Part shown: one piece after another, positions 33,725 through 42,652 of the stretch | Layout: each line of letters begins with the position of its first letter | Position numbering within the stretch: the stretch's first letter is position 1 | Made by a program: the position numbers and the translations under genes | The notes under the pieces: model-generated | Seen by the model: only the letters and a program-made list of their open reading frames with translations | The model's database searches: none | What the model was told of the DNA's origin: nothing | From: Bacteroidales bacterium | Lineage (GTDB): Bacteria > Bacteroidota > Bacteroidia > Bacteroidales > UBA932 | Reading direction: 5' to 3' | DNA: 51,995 nt | Assembly (NCBI GenBank): GCA_015060255.1 | Contig: SUYV01000008.1 | Span: 1 to 51,995, forward strand

Positions 33725-34795
33725 ATGTCTGGATTGTCCATAAAGCAGAAAATCGCCCTTGAACTTCAGCGTCAGCTGATTCTCGATCAGAAGGAAAAGC
33801 ATCCTCTGAGACAGCTTTTCTGGGAGAGTACGTTGAGATGTAATATGAAGTGCCGTCATTGCGGAAGTGATTGTCGTGTGTCTTCGCTGCATCCGGATAT
33901 GCCGTTTGAGGATTTTGCCAAGGTCCTGCGCAGGATCAAGGAAAAGTATGACTCTCATAAGGTGATGGTGATAGTTACCGGAGGTGAGCCGTTGATGCGC
34001 AAGGACATAGAACAGTGCGGAAGGGCAATATATGATATGGAATTTCCATGGGGAATCGTTTCCAACGGCCTTCTTATGACACCGAAGAAGATTGATGGTC
34101 TGCTTAGGGCCGGCCTGCATTCCGCTACTATCAGTCTTGACGGATTTCAGGATGACCATGAGTGGATGAGGGGCATTCAAGGCAGTTTCAGAAATGCTTC
34201 AGAGGCTATCCGGATTCTTGCGAATGAACCTTCCATCAAGTTCGATGTCGTGACCTGCGTCAATAACAGAAATTATGAGAAACTTGCCGATTTCAAGGAA
34301 TATCTCATAGCTCTCGGCCTCAAGTCTTGGCGTCTTTTTACTGTCTTCCCAGTCGGAAGAGCCGCTCAGGATCCGGAACTTCAGTTGAGTAACGAACGTT
34401 TCCGTGGTCTCATGGAATTCATCAAGGCGACCAGAAAGGAAGGACGCATCAAAGCGAGCTACGGATGCGAGGGATTCCTTGGTGAGTATGAGGGATATGT
34501 CAGAGACAATCTTTTCACATGTCAGGCCGGCTCCAGCATCAGTTCCGTTATGATAGACGGCTCCATTTCCGCATGTGCCAGCATACGAAGTGATCTTGCT
34601 CAGGGAAACATCTATAAGGATGATTTCATAGATGTATGGGAGAATCGTTACCAGCCATATCGTGACCGTTCATGGATGAGGAAAGGGGAGTGTGCGGAAT
34701 GTAAGTATTTCCGCTATTGTGAAGGAAACGGAATGCATCTTCGTGATGAAAACGGAGATCTTATATTATGCCATCTGAAACGTTTAGACAAATAG
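33725..34795 (+). CDS. radical SAM/SPASM enzyme of the rSAM/lipoprotein system (TIGR04133-like)
   Basis: 356 residues. The radical SAM cluster motif CNMKCRHC has Cys39, 43 and 46 in LFWESTLRCNMKCRHCGSD; TGGEPLMRKD and ISLDGFQ follow. The C-terminal SPASM region binds auxiliary clusters through FTCQAGSS, ISACAS, ECAECKYFRYCEG and LCHLKR. The sequence matches my memory of TIGR04133, a Bacteroidota family always next to a small lipoprotein gene, and here the lipoprotein starts five bases after the stop. Such enzymes usually modify peptides or proteins; the reaction of this family is not established. A TAACTTTC near-consensus -7 box lies upstream. Confidence 0.9.
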   Translation: MSGLSIKQKIALELQRQLILDQKEKHPLRQLFWESTLRCNMKCRHCGSDCRVSSLHPDMPFEDFAKVLRRIKEKYDSHKVMVIVTGGEPLMRKDIEQCGRAIYDMEFPWGIVSNGLLMTPKKIDGLLRAGLHSATISLDGFQDDHEWMRGIQGSFRNASEAIRILANEPSIKFDVVTCVNNRNYEKLADFKEYLIALGLKSWRLFTVFPVGRAAQDPELQLSNERFRGLMEFIKATRKEGRIKASYGCEGFLGEYEGYVRDNLFTCQAGSSISSVMIDGSISACASIRSDLAQGNIYKDDFIDVWENRYQPYRDRSWMRKGECAECKYFRYCEGNGMHLRDENGDLILCHLKRLDK

Positions 34796-34799
34796 TGAT

Positions 34800-35585
34800 A
34801 TGAAAGACTTATTTCTGAAATTATGTCGCGCCCTTATTCCTCTCTTTGGAGTTACAACGGCAATCTCATGCGATAATGTCATTCTTGGCCCTGATATGTA
34901 TGGCTCTCCGGTAATGGAGTTTCGTATGACAGGAAAGGTAGTTGATTCCATGACGGGCGAGCCTGTCAAGGGAATAGCTGTCACAAATGCAGACCCGGAA
35001 CTGATGTGGGAGTCCGCTGATACGGCATTCACTTCAGCTGATGGATCATTTGATGTGCGCGGATACGACTTTCCTTCAGAAAAGAGACTCCTGAAGTTCA
35101 CTGATGTAGATGGTGAAGAAAACGGCAGGTATTTTACAGATGATGTAGAAGTTTCACTGGTTAAGACGGAAACTGGAGATGGACACTGGTTTTCAGGAGT
35201 TTATATAGCTGAGGACGTACTAGTAAGACTTGAACCTGATATTCCTGCGGAATATGGTACTCCGATGGTAGAGTTTTCAGTTAAGGGTAGGGTTTTGAAT
35301 GAAGATGCTTCACCTGTGGAAAACATCGAAGTCACAGCGGTAAACCTTCATCAGACAGTGCGGACAGCCGCAGATGGAACATTCCATATTTCAGGTGAAA
35401 TGATCGGATTCGAGATGACTGACATTACCCTCGGTTTTGAGGATACAGACGGGGAGAATAACGGGGGAGAGTTTGAGGACAGCACGATGGTCATTAAGCT
35501 TGTCAAGACCGATTCCGGCGACGGGATATGGGATAATGGTGATTATCAGGCCGAAAATGTGGAAGTCATCTTGAAGAAGAAATAA
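34800..35585 (+). CDS. rSAM-associated lipoprotein with duplicated domain (TIGR04134-like)
   Basis: 261 residues. Lipoprotein signal ending TAISC with Cys24 as the lipidated residue. The mature part consists of two similar units, about 34-144 and 152-259. Each starts YGSP or YGTP followed by a hydrophobic-alternating strand (EFRMTGKV, EFSVKGRV), has a carboxypeptidase-regulatory-like beta segment (ADGSFDV, ADGTFHI), an acidic loop (TDVDGEENG, EDTDGENNGG), VKTETGDGHW or VKTDSGDGIW, and ends with a strand (AEDVLVRL, AENVEVIL). It is probably the substrate or partner of the adjacent radical SAM enzyme. Its 3' end overlaps lpxB by 20 bases, convergently. Confidence 0.88.
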   Translation: MKDLFLKLCRALIPLFGVTTAISCDNVILGPDMYGSPVMEFRMTGKVVDSMTGEPVKGIAVTNADPELMWESADTAFTSADGSFDVRGYDFPSEKRLLKFTDVDGEENGRYFTDDVEVSLVKTETGDGHWFSGVYIAEDVLVRLEPDIPAEYGTPMVEFSVKGRVLNEDASPVENIEVTAVNLHQTVRTAADGTFHISGEMIGFEMTDITLGFEDTDGENNGGEFEDSTMVIKLVKTDSGDGIWDNGDYQAENVEVILKKK

Positions 35586-36840
35586 ATTTCTTTAACTCTT
35601 CAATCATAGCTCCTGCTACAGCTGTCGATGCCCCTGAACCACCGAGGGCGTTGCGGATGTCAGCATAGTCTGCCAGCATAGCAGAACGTCTTTCCGGGTT
35701 CTCGATGAGATCCCGGATTTCCTTTACCAGGGCGTCCGGGTTGCAGTCATTCTGGATGAACTCTTTGAATCCAAGTCTGTCAATTATCAGGTTTCCGAGA
35801 CTTATATATCTGATCTTGACTATCTTACGTGCAATCCAATATGTGATAGGATTGGTTATGTAGCCGACAACTTGCGGCGTGTTGAAAAGTACTGTTTCAA
35901 GAGATGCCGTTCCGGAATTTACAACAGCAGCCTCGGCGTGTCTGATTATGGACTGTGTTTCGCCGAAGAGGACCTTTACATAGTCCTTGTTCTCGTCTGT
36001 AATCCAAGCTTCATAATCCTTCATCGATCTGGCAGGGGCTCCAGCTATCAGGAACTGATGCCCGGCATATTGCGGTAAGGCATGCATTTTTGCCGCAAAC
36101 CCGGTCAGGACAGGCATCATTGTGCTTATTTCTCCTTTTCGCGATCCGGCAAGCATGGCAATATGAGGCTTGTTCTCAAGGCCTGATCTGACAATGAAGT
36201 CTTCTCTTGTTTCATTCATTGCCTGCGATCCATCCACTGCGTCGACGAGAGGATTGCCTTTATATATGTATCCGATGCCTTTGGATTCGAAGTATGGCTT
36301 TTCAAACGGGAATACGATGAATAGCTTGTCTACATATGCCTTGAGCTTCTTTATGCGTCCTTCGCGCGATGCCCAGACTTTCGGAGCGATGTAGTAGAAT
36401 ACCTTGAAGCCGGCCTTGTGGGCGAATTCTGCAATCTTGAAGTTGAAGCCCGGATAGTCTATGAGGATGACTACATCGGGTTTCCATGCGAGTATGTCCT
36501 TCTTGCAGAAGGATACGTTGCCCAGGAGCATGCGGGCCTTGACGAATACTTCAAAGAAACCCATGACAGCTCCTTCTTTGTAATGTCGTACCAGCCCGGT
36601 CCCTTCTGCTTTGAGGTGTGGGGCAGTTGTCAGGACCGTGCTACCCCCCTGGCCGCAGGGGGAGGGACCCGCGACGGAGTCGTGGGAGGGGTTGTCCTGA
36701 CAACTGCCCCACACCGATTCCATCAGATCCCCGCCCCAGAAGCGGATGTCCGCCTGAGGGTCTTCGGAGTATATCCCTTTCATCAAGTTTGAACCGTGAA
36801 GGTCGCCGGAAGCCTCACCGGCGATAATATAGTATTTCAT
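35566..36840 (-). CDS. lpxB: lipid-A-disaccharide synthase carrying an in-frame repeat insertion
   Basis: 424 residues. Glycosyltransferase that joins lipid X and UDP-2,3-diacylglucosamine in lipid A synthesis at the inner membrane. N-terminus MKYYIIAGEASGDLHGSNLM, WKPDVVILIDYPGFN, AMLAGSRKGEI, NSGTASLETVLFNTPQVV and YISLGNLI are standard. Between GGDLMESV and LVRHYKEGAVMGF, normally nearly contiguous, there are about 37 extra residues (roughly 45-82) rich in Ser, Pro, Gly and Cys. They are encoded by a 99-bp hairpin element with perfect 21-bp arms. The protein is about that much longer than typical Bacteroidales LpxB. It follows surE on the same strand. Confidence 0.93.
   Translation of the reverse strand: MKYYIIAGEASGDLHGSNLMKGIYSEDPQADIRFWGGDLMESVWGSCQDNPSHDSVAGPSPCGQGGSTVLTTAPHLKAEGTGLVRHYKEGAVMGFFEVFVKARMLLGNVSFCKKDILAWKPDVVILIDYPGFNFKIAEFAHKAGFKVFYYIAPKVWASREGRIKKLKAYVDKLFIVFPFEKPYFESKGIGYIYKGNPLVDAVDGSQAMNETREDFIVRSGLENKPHIAMLAGSRKGEISTMMPVLTGFAAKMHALPQYAGHQFLIAGAPARSMKDYEAWITDENKDYVKVLFGETQSIIRHAEAAVVNSGTASLETVLFNTPQVVGYITNPITYWIARKIVKIRYISLGNLIIDRLGFKEFIQNDCNPDALVKEIRDLIENPERRSAMLADYADIRNALGGSGASTAVAGAMIEELKKFISSSR
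36616..36714. repeat. multibranched hairpin element A inside lpxB (perfect 21-bp arms)
   Basis: Arms at 36616-36636 and 36694-36714 (starting GTGTGGGGCAGTTGTC) are exact inverted copies. Inner hairpins: CCCCCT/AGGGGG around GGCCGC (36645-36662) and an 8-bp stem CCCGCGAC-gga-GTCGTGGG (36668-36686). Total length 99 bp is divisible by three and contains no stop in the lpxB frame. Same plan as elements at 5035 and 19094. Confidence 0.88.
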
Positions 36841-36851
36841 ATTAATATCAG

Positions 36852-36876
36852 TTTTCTCGACTTCGCTCGAAATGAC
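36852..36876. repeat. short palindromic repeat TTTCTCGACTTCGCTCGAAATGAC
   Basis: TTTCTCGA-CTTCGC-TCGAAA-type imperfect palindrome in the 41-base spacer between surE and lpxB; same family as 27567-27593 and 51421-51455. Confidence 0.7.
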
Positions 36877-36881
36877 CGAAT

Positions 36882-37700
36882 TTAATCGAAAAGTCTGTAA
36901 AGATTCTCGGTCTCTGTGTAGTCTGTGCAGTCTATGTTATGTGCTACTACTGAAATGTACCCCTCTCCGACGAGCCTGTGGTCGGCATTTGGCGCGTTGC
37001 GAGGGTCGTCAGTGAATTCTCCGACCATCATATAGAGATCTTCGCCTTCTTCCAGCTTTGGATTCGAACTCTGTCCGAGCATCTCAGGAGTGATGCCATA
37101 TTTTGCATAATGCTGCAGATCCCATTCCTTGAACTCGCGTATCCATCTTCCCATACCCTGGACTCCAGTGCGTACACCTTTGATCTCTTCTGCAGGAATA
37201 TTCGGGAAATTGACATTATAATATATTCCGTGTTTGTCCGGCCAGTTCTCCATCAGTTTCCTGAAGATGTCTCCGAAGTACTTCTTCACTGCGCTGAAGT
37301 CCGCATCCGGATGTAGGGTGTCCAGTGATACTCCTATGGCAGGAATGCCGTTCAGGGCACCTTCCATTGCGGCACCGAGCGTGCCCGAATAACATGACGC
37401 CGTGGCTGCGTTTGAACCATGATTGATTCCGGACACGACTACATCAGGGAAGTTGTCAAGGAACATCGTGTTCAGACCGAACTTCACGCAGCTGGCAGGT
37501 GTTGCATCCACATAGTGCCATCCCTCTCCGAGGTCCTTGTGGGCGATCTGCTTGAAACCGAGGGATACGGCCATGGACATTCCGGACTGATGGTGTTTTG
37601 GTGCTATGACGGTCACTTCACCGAATTGTTTCATTATGTCTGCAAGGACTTTGATACCCTTTGCCTGGTAACCGTCATCGTTTGTAATCAGGATGCGCAT
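36882..37700 (-). CDS. surE: 5'/3'-nucleotidase SurE
   Basis: 272-residue phosphatase acting on nucleoside monophosphates. The N-terminal metal site MRILITNDDGYQAKGIKVL and the later VVSGINHGSNAA and YSGTLGAAMEGA motifs are diagnostic. Length is slightly above the usual 250-260. It has a TATCTTTG promoter and is followed by lpxB after 41 bases, an arrangement seen in other Bacteroidota. Confidence 0.96.
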   Translation of the reverse strand: MRILITNDDGYQAKGIKVLADIMKQFGEVTVIAPKHHQSGMSMAVSLGFKQIAHKDLGEGWHYVDATPASCVKFGLNTMFLDNFPDVVVSGINHGSNAATASCYSGTLGAAMEGALNGIPAIGVSLDTLHPDADFSAVKKYFGDIFRKLMENWPDKHGIYYNVNFPNIPAEEIKGVRTGVQGMGRWIREFKEWDLQHYAKYGITPEMLGQSSNPKLEEGEDLYMMVGEFTDDPRNAPNADHRLVGEGYISVVAHNIDCTDYTETENLYRLFD

Positions 37701-37722
37701 TTTATAATGATATTATTTTACA

Positions 37723-37730
37723 CAAAGATA
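37723..37730 (-). promoter_or_regulatory. TAnnTTTG -7 box for surE
   Basis: TATCTTTG on the minus strand, 22 bases before ATG 37700. Confidence 0.6.
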
Positions 37731-37752
37731 ACAATATATTGATAAATTTTTC

Positions 37753-37760
37753 TAAATTTG
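37753..37760 (+). promoter_or_regulatory. TAnnTTTG -7 box for gap
   Basis: TAAATTTG, about 76 bases before ATG 37837, leaving a leader of roughly 70 nt, longer than that of most genes here. Confidence 0.55.
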
Positions 37761-37824
37761 CACCGATTTTGTGGAGTTGTGCTTCACACACCGGTAAGAT
37801 AGTTTAAAGTATAACTTTATATAA

Positions 37825-38835
<1,011 letters not shown>

Positions 38836-38857
38836 TCCGAACCTGAATGATTCAGAT

Positions 38858-38887
38858 AAGGTCGCTTCCGAAAGGGAGCGACCTTTT
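38858..38887 (+). terminator. intrinsic terminator of gap
   Basis: AAGGTCGCTTCC-GAAA-GGGAGCGACCTT, twelve pairs with one wobble and a GAAA tetraloop, then TT. It may also serve the convergent GH25 gene that ends at 38891. Confidence 0.9.
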
Positions 38888-38890
38888 ATT

Positions 38891-39691
38891 TTACAACTGG
38901 TCAAGAGTTAGGCGGCTGCATACGTTGAGATCTGTCATCCCATTTATTCCGTGGACGATGGCCTTGTCTGAGAACTGCCATATATGCCATCTTCTGCACC
39001 TTGGCTGATCCACATCATAATGCGCCACCCATATCGGATAGTTTTCCTTTATTTCATTGCACAGTATTGTGTCAATGAAGGATGCGGAAGAATAGACTAT
39101 AGGCTTTCTGCCATAATATCTTTCGATCTCACTCAACCAGACAAGTGCTTTTTCGTTGAGAAGCTTATGTGAGCATCCCTTGTGTATCGTTTCTATGTCA
39201 AGCACGGGAGGGAGGTCGTTCTCTGCCAGTGGTCCGACAGTCCTTATGAAGAATTCAGCCTGCTGGAGAGGATCTTTGGATGAGCGGAAGAAATGGTATG
39301 CGCCACGTCTTATTCCCGATTCTCCGGCATCTTTCCAGTGTCTGTGGAAAAATCTGTCTTTCAACGTGATGCCTTCTGTCGCCTTGATGAAAACATAAGA
39401 TACGGGCTTTATGTCCTTTGCGTATGTCTTGGAAGATATCGTACGCCCTTGTCTGTCGGTCATGACCATAAGGGAGTCCCATTGAATCCTGCTTTGGTAT
39501 CTGGATATGTCGATTCCATATGAATATGTTCCGGATGGGATCTCCGCGCCTTTTTCAGGCCGTTTTCTTTCTGACAGATATGGCCAGGCGATGAGTGTGC
39601 ATAATAATGCAAGCAGGACAGCTACAGTCCTTAGTCCGATCTTGAGCTGCCTGCGTTTTCTTCTTTTCTTGCGTTTTTTCTTCTTGGCCAT
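38891..39691 (-). CDS. GH25 lysozyme-like muramidase, membrane-anchored
   Basis: 266 residues from ATG 39691. A very basic start (MAKKKKRKKRRKRRQ) precedes one transmembrane helix (TVAVLLALLCTLIAWPYL), so the enzyme is a type II inner-membrane protein with a periplasmic catalytic domain. GH25 motifs: YGIDISRYQ with IQWD, YVFIKATEG, RRGAYHFF, PPVLDIE (catalytic acids), WVAHYD, WQFSD. It would cleave peptidoglycan. The promoter box TACATTTG ends only three bases before the ATG. It is far from the prophage region and is probably a housekeeping enzyme. Confidence 0.92.
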   Translation of the reverse strand: MAKKKKRKKRRKRRQLKIGLRTVAVLLALLCTLIAWPYLSERKRPEKGAEIPSGTYSYGIDISRYQSRIQWDSLMVMTDRQGRTISSKTYAKDIKPVSYVFIKATEGITLKDRFFHRHWKDAGESGIRRGAYHFFRSSKDPLQQAEFFIRTVGPLAENDLPPVLDIETIHKGCSHKLLNEKALVWLSEIERYYGRKPIVYSSASFIDTILCNEIKENYPIWVAHYDVDQPRCRRWHIWQFSDKAIVHGINGMTDLNVCSRLTLDQL

Positions 39692-39694
39692 ATA

Positions 39695-39702
39695 CAAATG
39701 TA
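39695..39702 (-). promoter_or_regulatory. TAnnTTTG box abutting the GH25 start codon
   Basis: TACATTTG on the minus strand ends three bases before ATG 39691. If used, the transcript would be leaderless or start inside the gene; otherwise it is a chance match. Confidence 0.35.
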
Positions 39703-39768
39703 ATGAAAATCCGTCATAATTTCTTATTTTCGCAAAGTTTTAGTAGTAGTGTAATTTAGTAGTAGTAA

Positions 39769-41232
39769 ATGAAGTTATTCAGCAGGGGTGAAAAGCCCTC
39801 ATGGTTAGTTTCCATTATTCCATTCATTGTGCTGATTGCCACTTTGGTCGTTGTAATCAAAGTGTTCGGTGCAGATGCTCTTGAGGGAGGCAGTCAGGTT
39901 TCCCTTCTTTTCGCTACAGGTGTGATTGTGGCGATCTCAATGATTTTCTACAGAATCCCATGGAAAGATTTTGAAGAAGGAATCCTTGATAATATACGTG
40001 CGGTAGGTACATCTATACTTATACTTCTGCTCATCGGAGCGGTTGCCGGTTCATGGATGGTAAGCGGTGTCGTGCCTACTATGATTTATTATGGAATGAA
40101 GGTCATCTTTCCTGAGATATTCCTGTTCGCCACCTGCGGAATCTGTGCTTTGATTTCTATCATGACGGGAAGTTCATGGACTACAATCGCAACAGTCGGT
40201 GTTGCCCTGGTCGGAATCGGTACGGCACAGGGCTATGACCCCGGCTGGACTGCAGGCGCCATCATCTCCGGAGCATATTTCGGTGACAAGGTCTCTCCTT
40301 TGTCAGATACGACTGTCCTGGCTTCATCTTCGGCAGGTACGCCCCTTTTCACTCATATCAGATATATGATGGTGACAACAGTACCATCGTTTGTCATCGC
40401 AATGATTGTTTTCCTTGTCGTGAGCCTTTGTCATGACGTGCCAAGCGCGGTTGAAACTCTTGACTTTACACATGACCTTACCTCTACTTTCAATATTTCA
40501 GCATGTCTTCTCCTTGTGCCGGTGTTCACTGGAATATTGATTGTCAGGAAAGTTCCTGCAATGCTGACGTTGTTTGTAGCCGCTTTAGTTGCCGGGCTCT
40601 TTGCCGTCTTCTTCCAGCCGCACATCGTGGGCTCGGTGGCCTCAGGCCTGTCTCCGGATCCATCGCAGCCGCTTTCCTTCCTGGATGGCTTCAAGGGCAT
40701 ATTCATCTCATATTATGGTTCTACTGCGATTGATACAGGCAATGCCGCTTTGAATGACCTGGTCGCGACTCGTGGAATGTCAGGAATGATGAATACCATA
40801 TTCCTTATTATTTCAGCTGTGGCATTTGGCGGTGCTCTGGTCGGCAGCGGAATGATCCAGAGTCTTACCGAGATGCTGACACGATTCATAAGGCGTCGCG
40901 TCACGATGGTATCTGCCACAGTGAGCACGGGAATATTTGCCAATATGATTACAGGTGACCAGTATCTCTCCATTATCCTGACAAGCAGTCTGTATAAGAA
41001 GCTATATAAGGAGAGGGGATATGAAAGCAGGCTTCTGAGCCGTTCTGTCGAGGATTCCGCCACTGTCGTATCAGTGCTCATACCATGGAATTCCTGCGGT
41101 ATGACGCAGGCTACAGTGCTCAAGGTCAGTACGATGACATACCTTCCTTATTGTCTTTTCAACCTGTTGTCTCCAATAATGTCCATTTTGATTGCAGCGA
41201 TTGGTTACAAAATTGCACGTAAGTCAAAATAG
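39769..41232 (+). CDS. NhaC-family Na+/H+ antiporter
   Basis: 487-residue inner-membrane protein with about eleven to twelve hydrophobic segments. Family signatures: TGSSWTTIATVGVALVGIG, SGAYFGDKVSPLSDTTVLASS, MITGDQYLSIIL, EDSATVVSVLIPWNSCG. It would exchange protons for sodium, or possibly malate/lactate as in some NhaC homologues. Stands alone between GH25 (divergent) and rubrerythrin, with the latter's promoter starting just after its stop. Confidence 0.93.
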   Translation: MKLFSRGEKPSWLVSIIPFIVLIATLVVVIKVFGADALEGGSQVSLLFATGVIVAISMIFYRIPWKDFEEGILDNIRAVGTSILILLLIGAVAGSWMVSGVVPTMIYYGMKVIFPEIFLFATCGICALISIMTGSSWTTIATVGVALVGIGTAQGYDPGWTAGAIISGAYFGDKVSPLSDTTVLASSSAGTPLFTHIRYMMVTTVPSFVIAMIVFLVVSLCHDVPSAVETLDFTHDLTSTFNISACLLLVPVFTGILIVRKVPAMLTLFVAALVAGLFAVFFQPHIVGSVASGLSPDPSQPLSFLDGFKGIFISYYGSTAIDTGNAALNDLVATRGMSGMMNTIFLIISAVAFGGALVGSGMIQSLTEMLTRFIRRRVTMVSATVSTGIFANMITGDQYLSIILTSSLYKKLYKERGYESRLLSRSVEDSATVVSVLIPWNSCGMTQATVLKVSTMTYLPYCLFNLLSPIMSILIAAIGYKIARKSK

Positions 41233-41237
41233 TTTTC

Positions 41238-41245
41238 TATATTTG
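41238..41245 (+). promoter_or_regulatory. promoter for rubrerythrin
   Basis: TATATTTG with TTGC 21 bases upstream (-33), 42 bases before ATG 41288; one of the best promoter matches in the window. Confidence 0.65.
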
Positions 41246-41287
41246 TAGGACACAAGAAAATAATTATTAACGTTAAATAATAAAATT

Positions 41288-41830
41288 ATGAAAGAGTTGA
41301 AAGGAACAAAGACTGAGGCTAATCTTCAGACAGCTTTCGCAGGCGAGTCTATGGCCCGCAATAAGTACACTTACTATGCATCAAAGGCAAAGAAGGACGG
41401 TTATGTACAGATAGGCAAGCTCTTCGAAGAGACTGCAAACAATGAGAAGGAGCATGCAAAGATCTGGTTCAAGCTGCTTCACGGCGGTGAGATGCCTGAC
41501 ACTGCAACAAATCTTCTTGACGCTGCAGAAGGTGAGAACTACGAGTGGACTGACATGTATGCAGGTTTTGCAGTAGAGGCTCGCGAGGAAGGATTCGAGG
41601 AAATCGCAATCCTCTTCGAGAAGGTCGCTGCAATCGAGAAGATGCATGAGGAGCGTTATCGCAAGCTTCTTGCAAATGTTGAAGGCGGACTCGTATTCTC
41701 TCGCGACGAGGATATGATGTGGGAGTGCTCAAACTGCGGTCATATCGTAGTAGGCAAGAAGGCTCCGGAAATCTGCCCTGTATGCAAGCATGCAAAGAGC
41801 TACTTCATGATCCATCCGACAAACTACTAG
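41288..41830 (+). CDS. rubrerythrin
   Basis: 180-residue cytoplasmic peroxide-reducing protein of anaerobes. The diiron four-helix domain has [17 protein letters not shown] (ExxH) and IEKMHEERY (ExxH); the C-terminal rubredoxin-like domain has CSNCG and CPVCKH. Full length. Together with desulfoferrodoxin it completes a superoxide-to-water pathway. Two terminator hairpins follow. Confidence 0.97.
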   Translation: MKELKGTKTEANLQTAFAGESMARNKYTYYASKAKKDGYVQIGKLFEETANNEKEHAKIWFKLLHGGEMPDTATNLLDAAEGENYEWTDMYAGFAVEAREEGFEEIAILFEKVAAIEKMHEERYRKLLANVEGGLVFSRDEDMMWECSNCGHIVVGKKAPEICPVCKHAKSYFMIHPTNY

Positions 41831-41841
41831 AAATTCTGCAG

Positions 41842-41887
41842 AAACTCGGTCTGGTTATCCTCGCGATTAAGACCGAGTTTCTTTTTT
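41842..41887 (+). terminator. intrinsic terminator of rubrerythrin
   Basis: AAACTCGGTCT and AGACCGAGTTT, a perfect 11-bp stem with a 17-base loop, followed by CTTTTTT. Confidence 0.9.
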
Positions 41888-41889
41888 AG

Positions 41890-41921
41890 AGGAACGATGA
41901 TGTTACATCGTTCCTTTTTTT
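41890..41921 (+). terminator. second tandem terminator enclosing the pssA stop codon
   Basis: AGGAACGATG and CATCGTTCCT pair perfectly, followed by seven T on the plus strand. The convergent pssA stop codon (41903-41905) is in the loop. Confidence 0.85.
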
Positions 41922-42643
41922 GCTCTTGGCATCAGCATTATGCCGATGTTCATCACTATGTATGAGACAAATGTCAGCAGTATGATCATCGACCAGTTGA
42001 GTCCCAGCAGCAGGACGAGCACGCTTGCCACGACCATCACTCCGACGAATGCGATCCTCTGCTTGTGCATCGGACTTCCAGGGAGGATGTTCTTCTTGAA
42101 CTTCATCGAGAACATCGGGATCTCGCTCACGAGAAGGAATGACAGCACGAGTGAGGCGGCCGGGATGAAGAATCTGCTCGCGGCCCATCCGCACATTACG
42201 CTTGAAGGATCCTTGAATACGTAGTAGGCGAATGATCCGCAGATCATTGCGCACGCCGGCGTCGGAAGACCGATGAAACTGTCGCTCTGTCGCTCGTCTA
42301 TATTGAACTTCGCCAGTCTGAGAGCCGAGAATACGGCAACCAGCAACGGAATGTAGCACCAAATGCCGTCAGTACCGTTCAGCACCATGAGCCTGTGTGC
42401 CATAAGGGCCGGAAGCGCTCCGAAGCTGACCATGTCGGCAAGAGAGTCGAGTTCTTTGCCAAGGTCTGAATAGGCTCCGAGAAGTCTGGCGGCGAAGCCG
42501 TCGCAGAAGTCGCATGCGGCAGCTGCAAGCATCAGGTAGAAAGCGATGTCAAGCTGTCCTTTGAATGTGAATATCACACCCATGAGTCCGCAGAACAGAT
42601 TCATGGATGTGATTGTATTCGGAATATGCTTAATGATATTCAT
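41903..42643 (-). CDS. pssA: CDP-diacylglycerol-serine O-phosphatidyltransferase
   Basis: 246-residue inner-membrane enzyme making phosphatidylserine, precursor of phosphatidylethanolamine. The CDP-alcohol phosphotransferase motif reads CDFCDGFAARLLGAYSDLG then ELDSLAD, supplying all conserved aspartates. About eight hydrophobic segments. It ends inside a plus-strand terminator hairpin. It lies nine bases after the C1 peptidase stop and is probably co-transcribed with it. Confidence 0.95.
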   Translation of the reverse strand: MNIIKHIPNTITSMNLFCGLMGVIFTFKGQLDIAFYLMLAAAACDFCDGFAARLLGAYSDLGKELDSLADMVSFGALPALMAHRLMVLNGTDGIWCYIPLLVAVFSALRLAKFNIDERQSDSFIGLPTPACAMICGSFAYYVFKDPSSVMCGWAASRFFIPAASLVLSFLLVSEIPMFSMKFKKNILPGSPMHKQRIAFVGVMVVASVLVLLLGLNWSMIILLTFVSYIVMNIGIMLMPRAKKGTM

Positions 42644-42652
42644 GTCTTGTTG

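Noticed and set aside
35566..36840. lpxB as a frameshifted pseudogene
   Set aside because: The reading frame is continuous through the inserted element and all downstream conserved motifs are intact.
38891..39691. GH25 enzyme as the endolysin of the phage-like region
   Set aside because: It is 11 kb away among housekeeping genes and has a membrane anchor with a lysine-rich cytoplasmic start.
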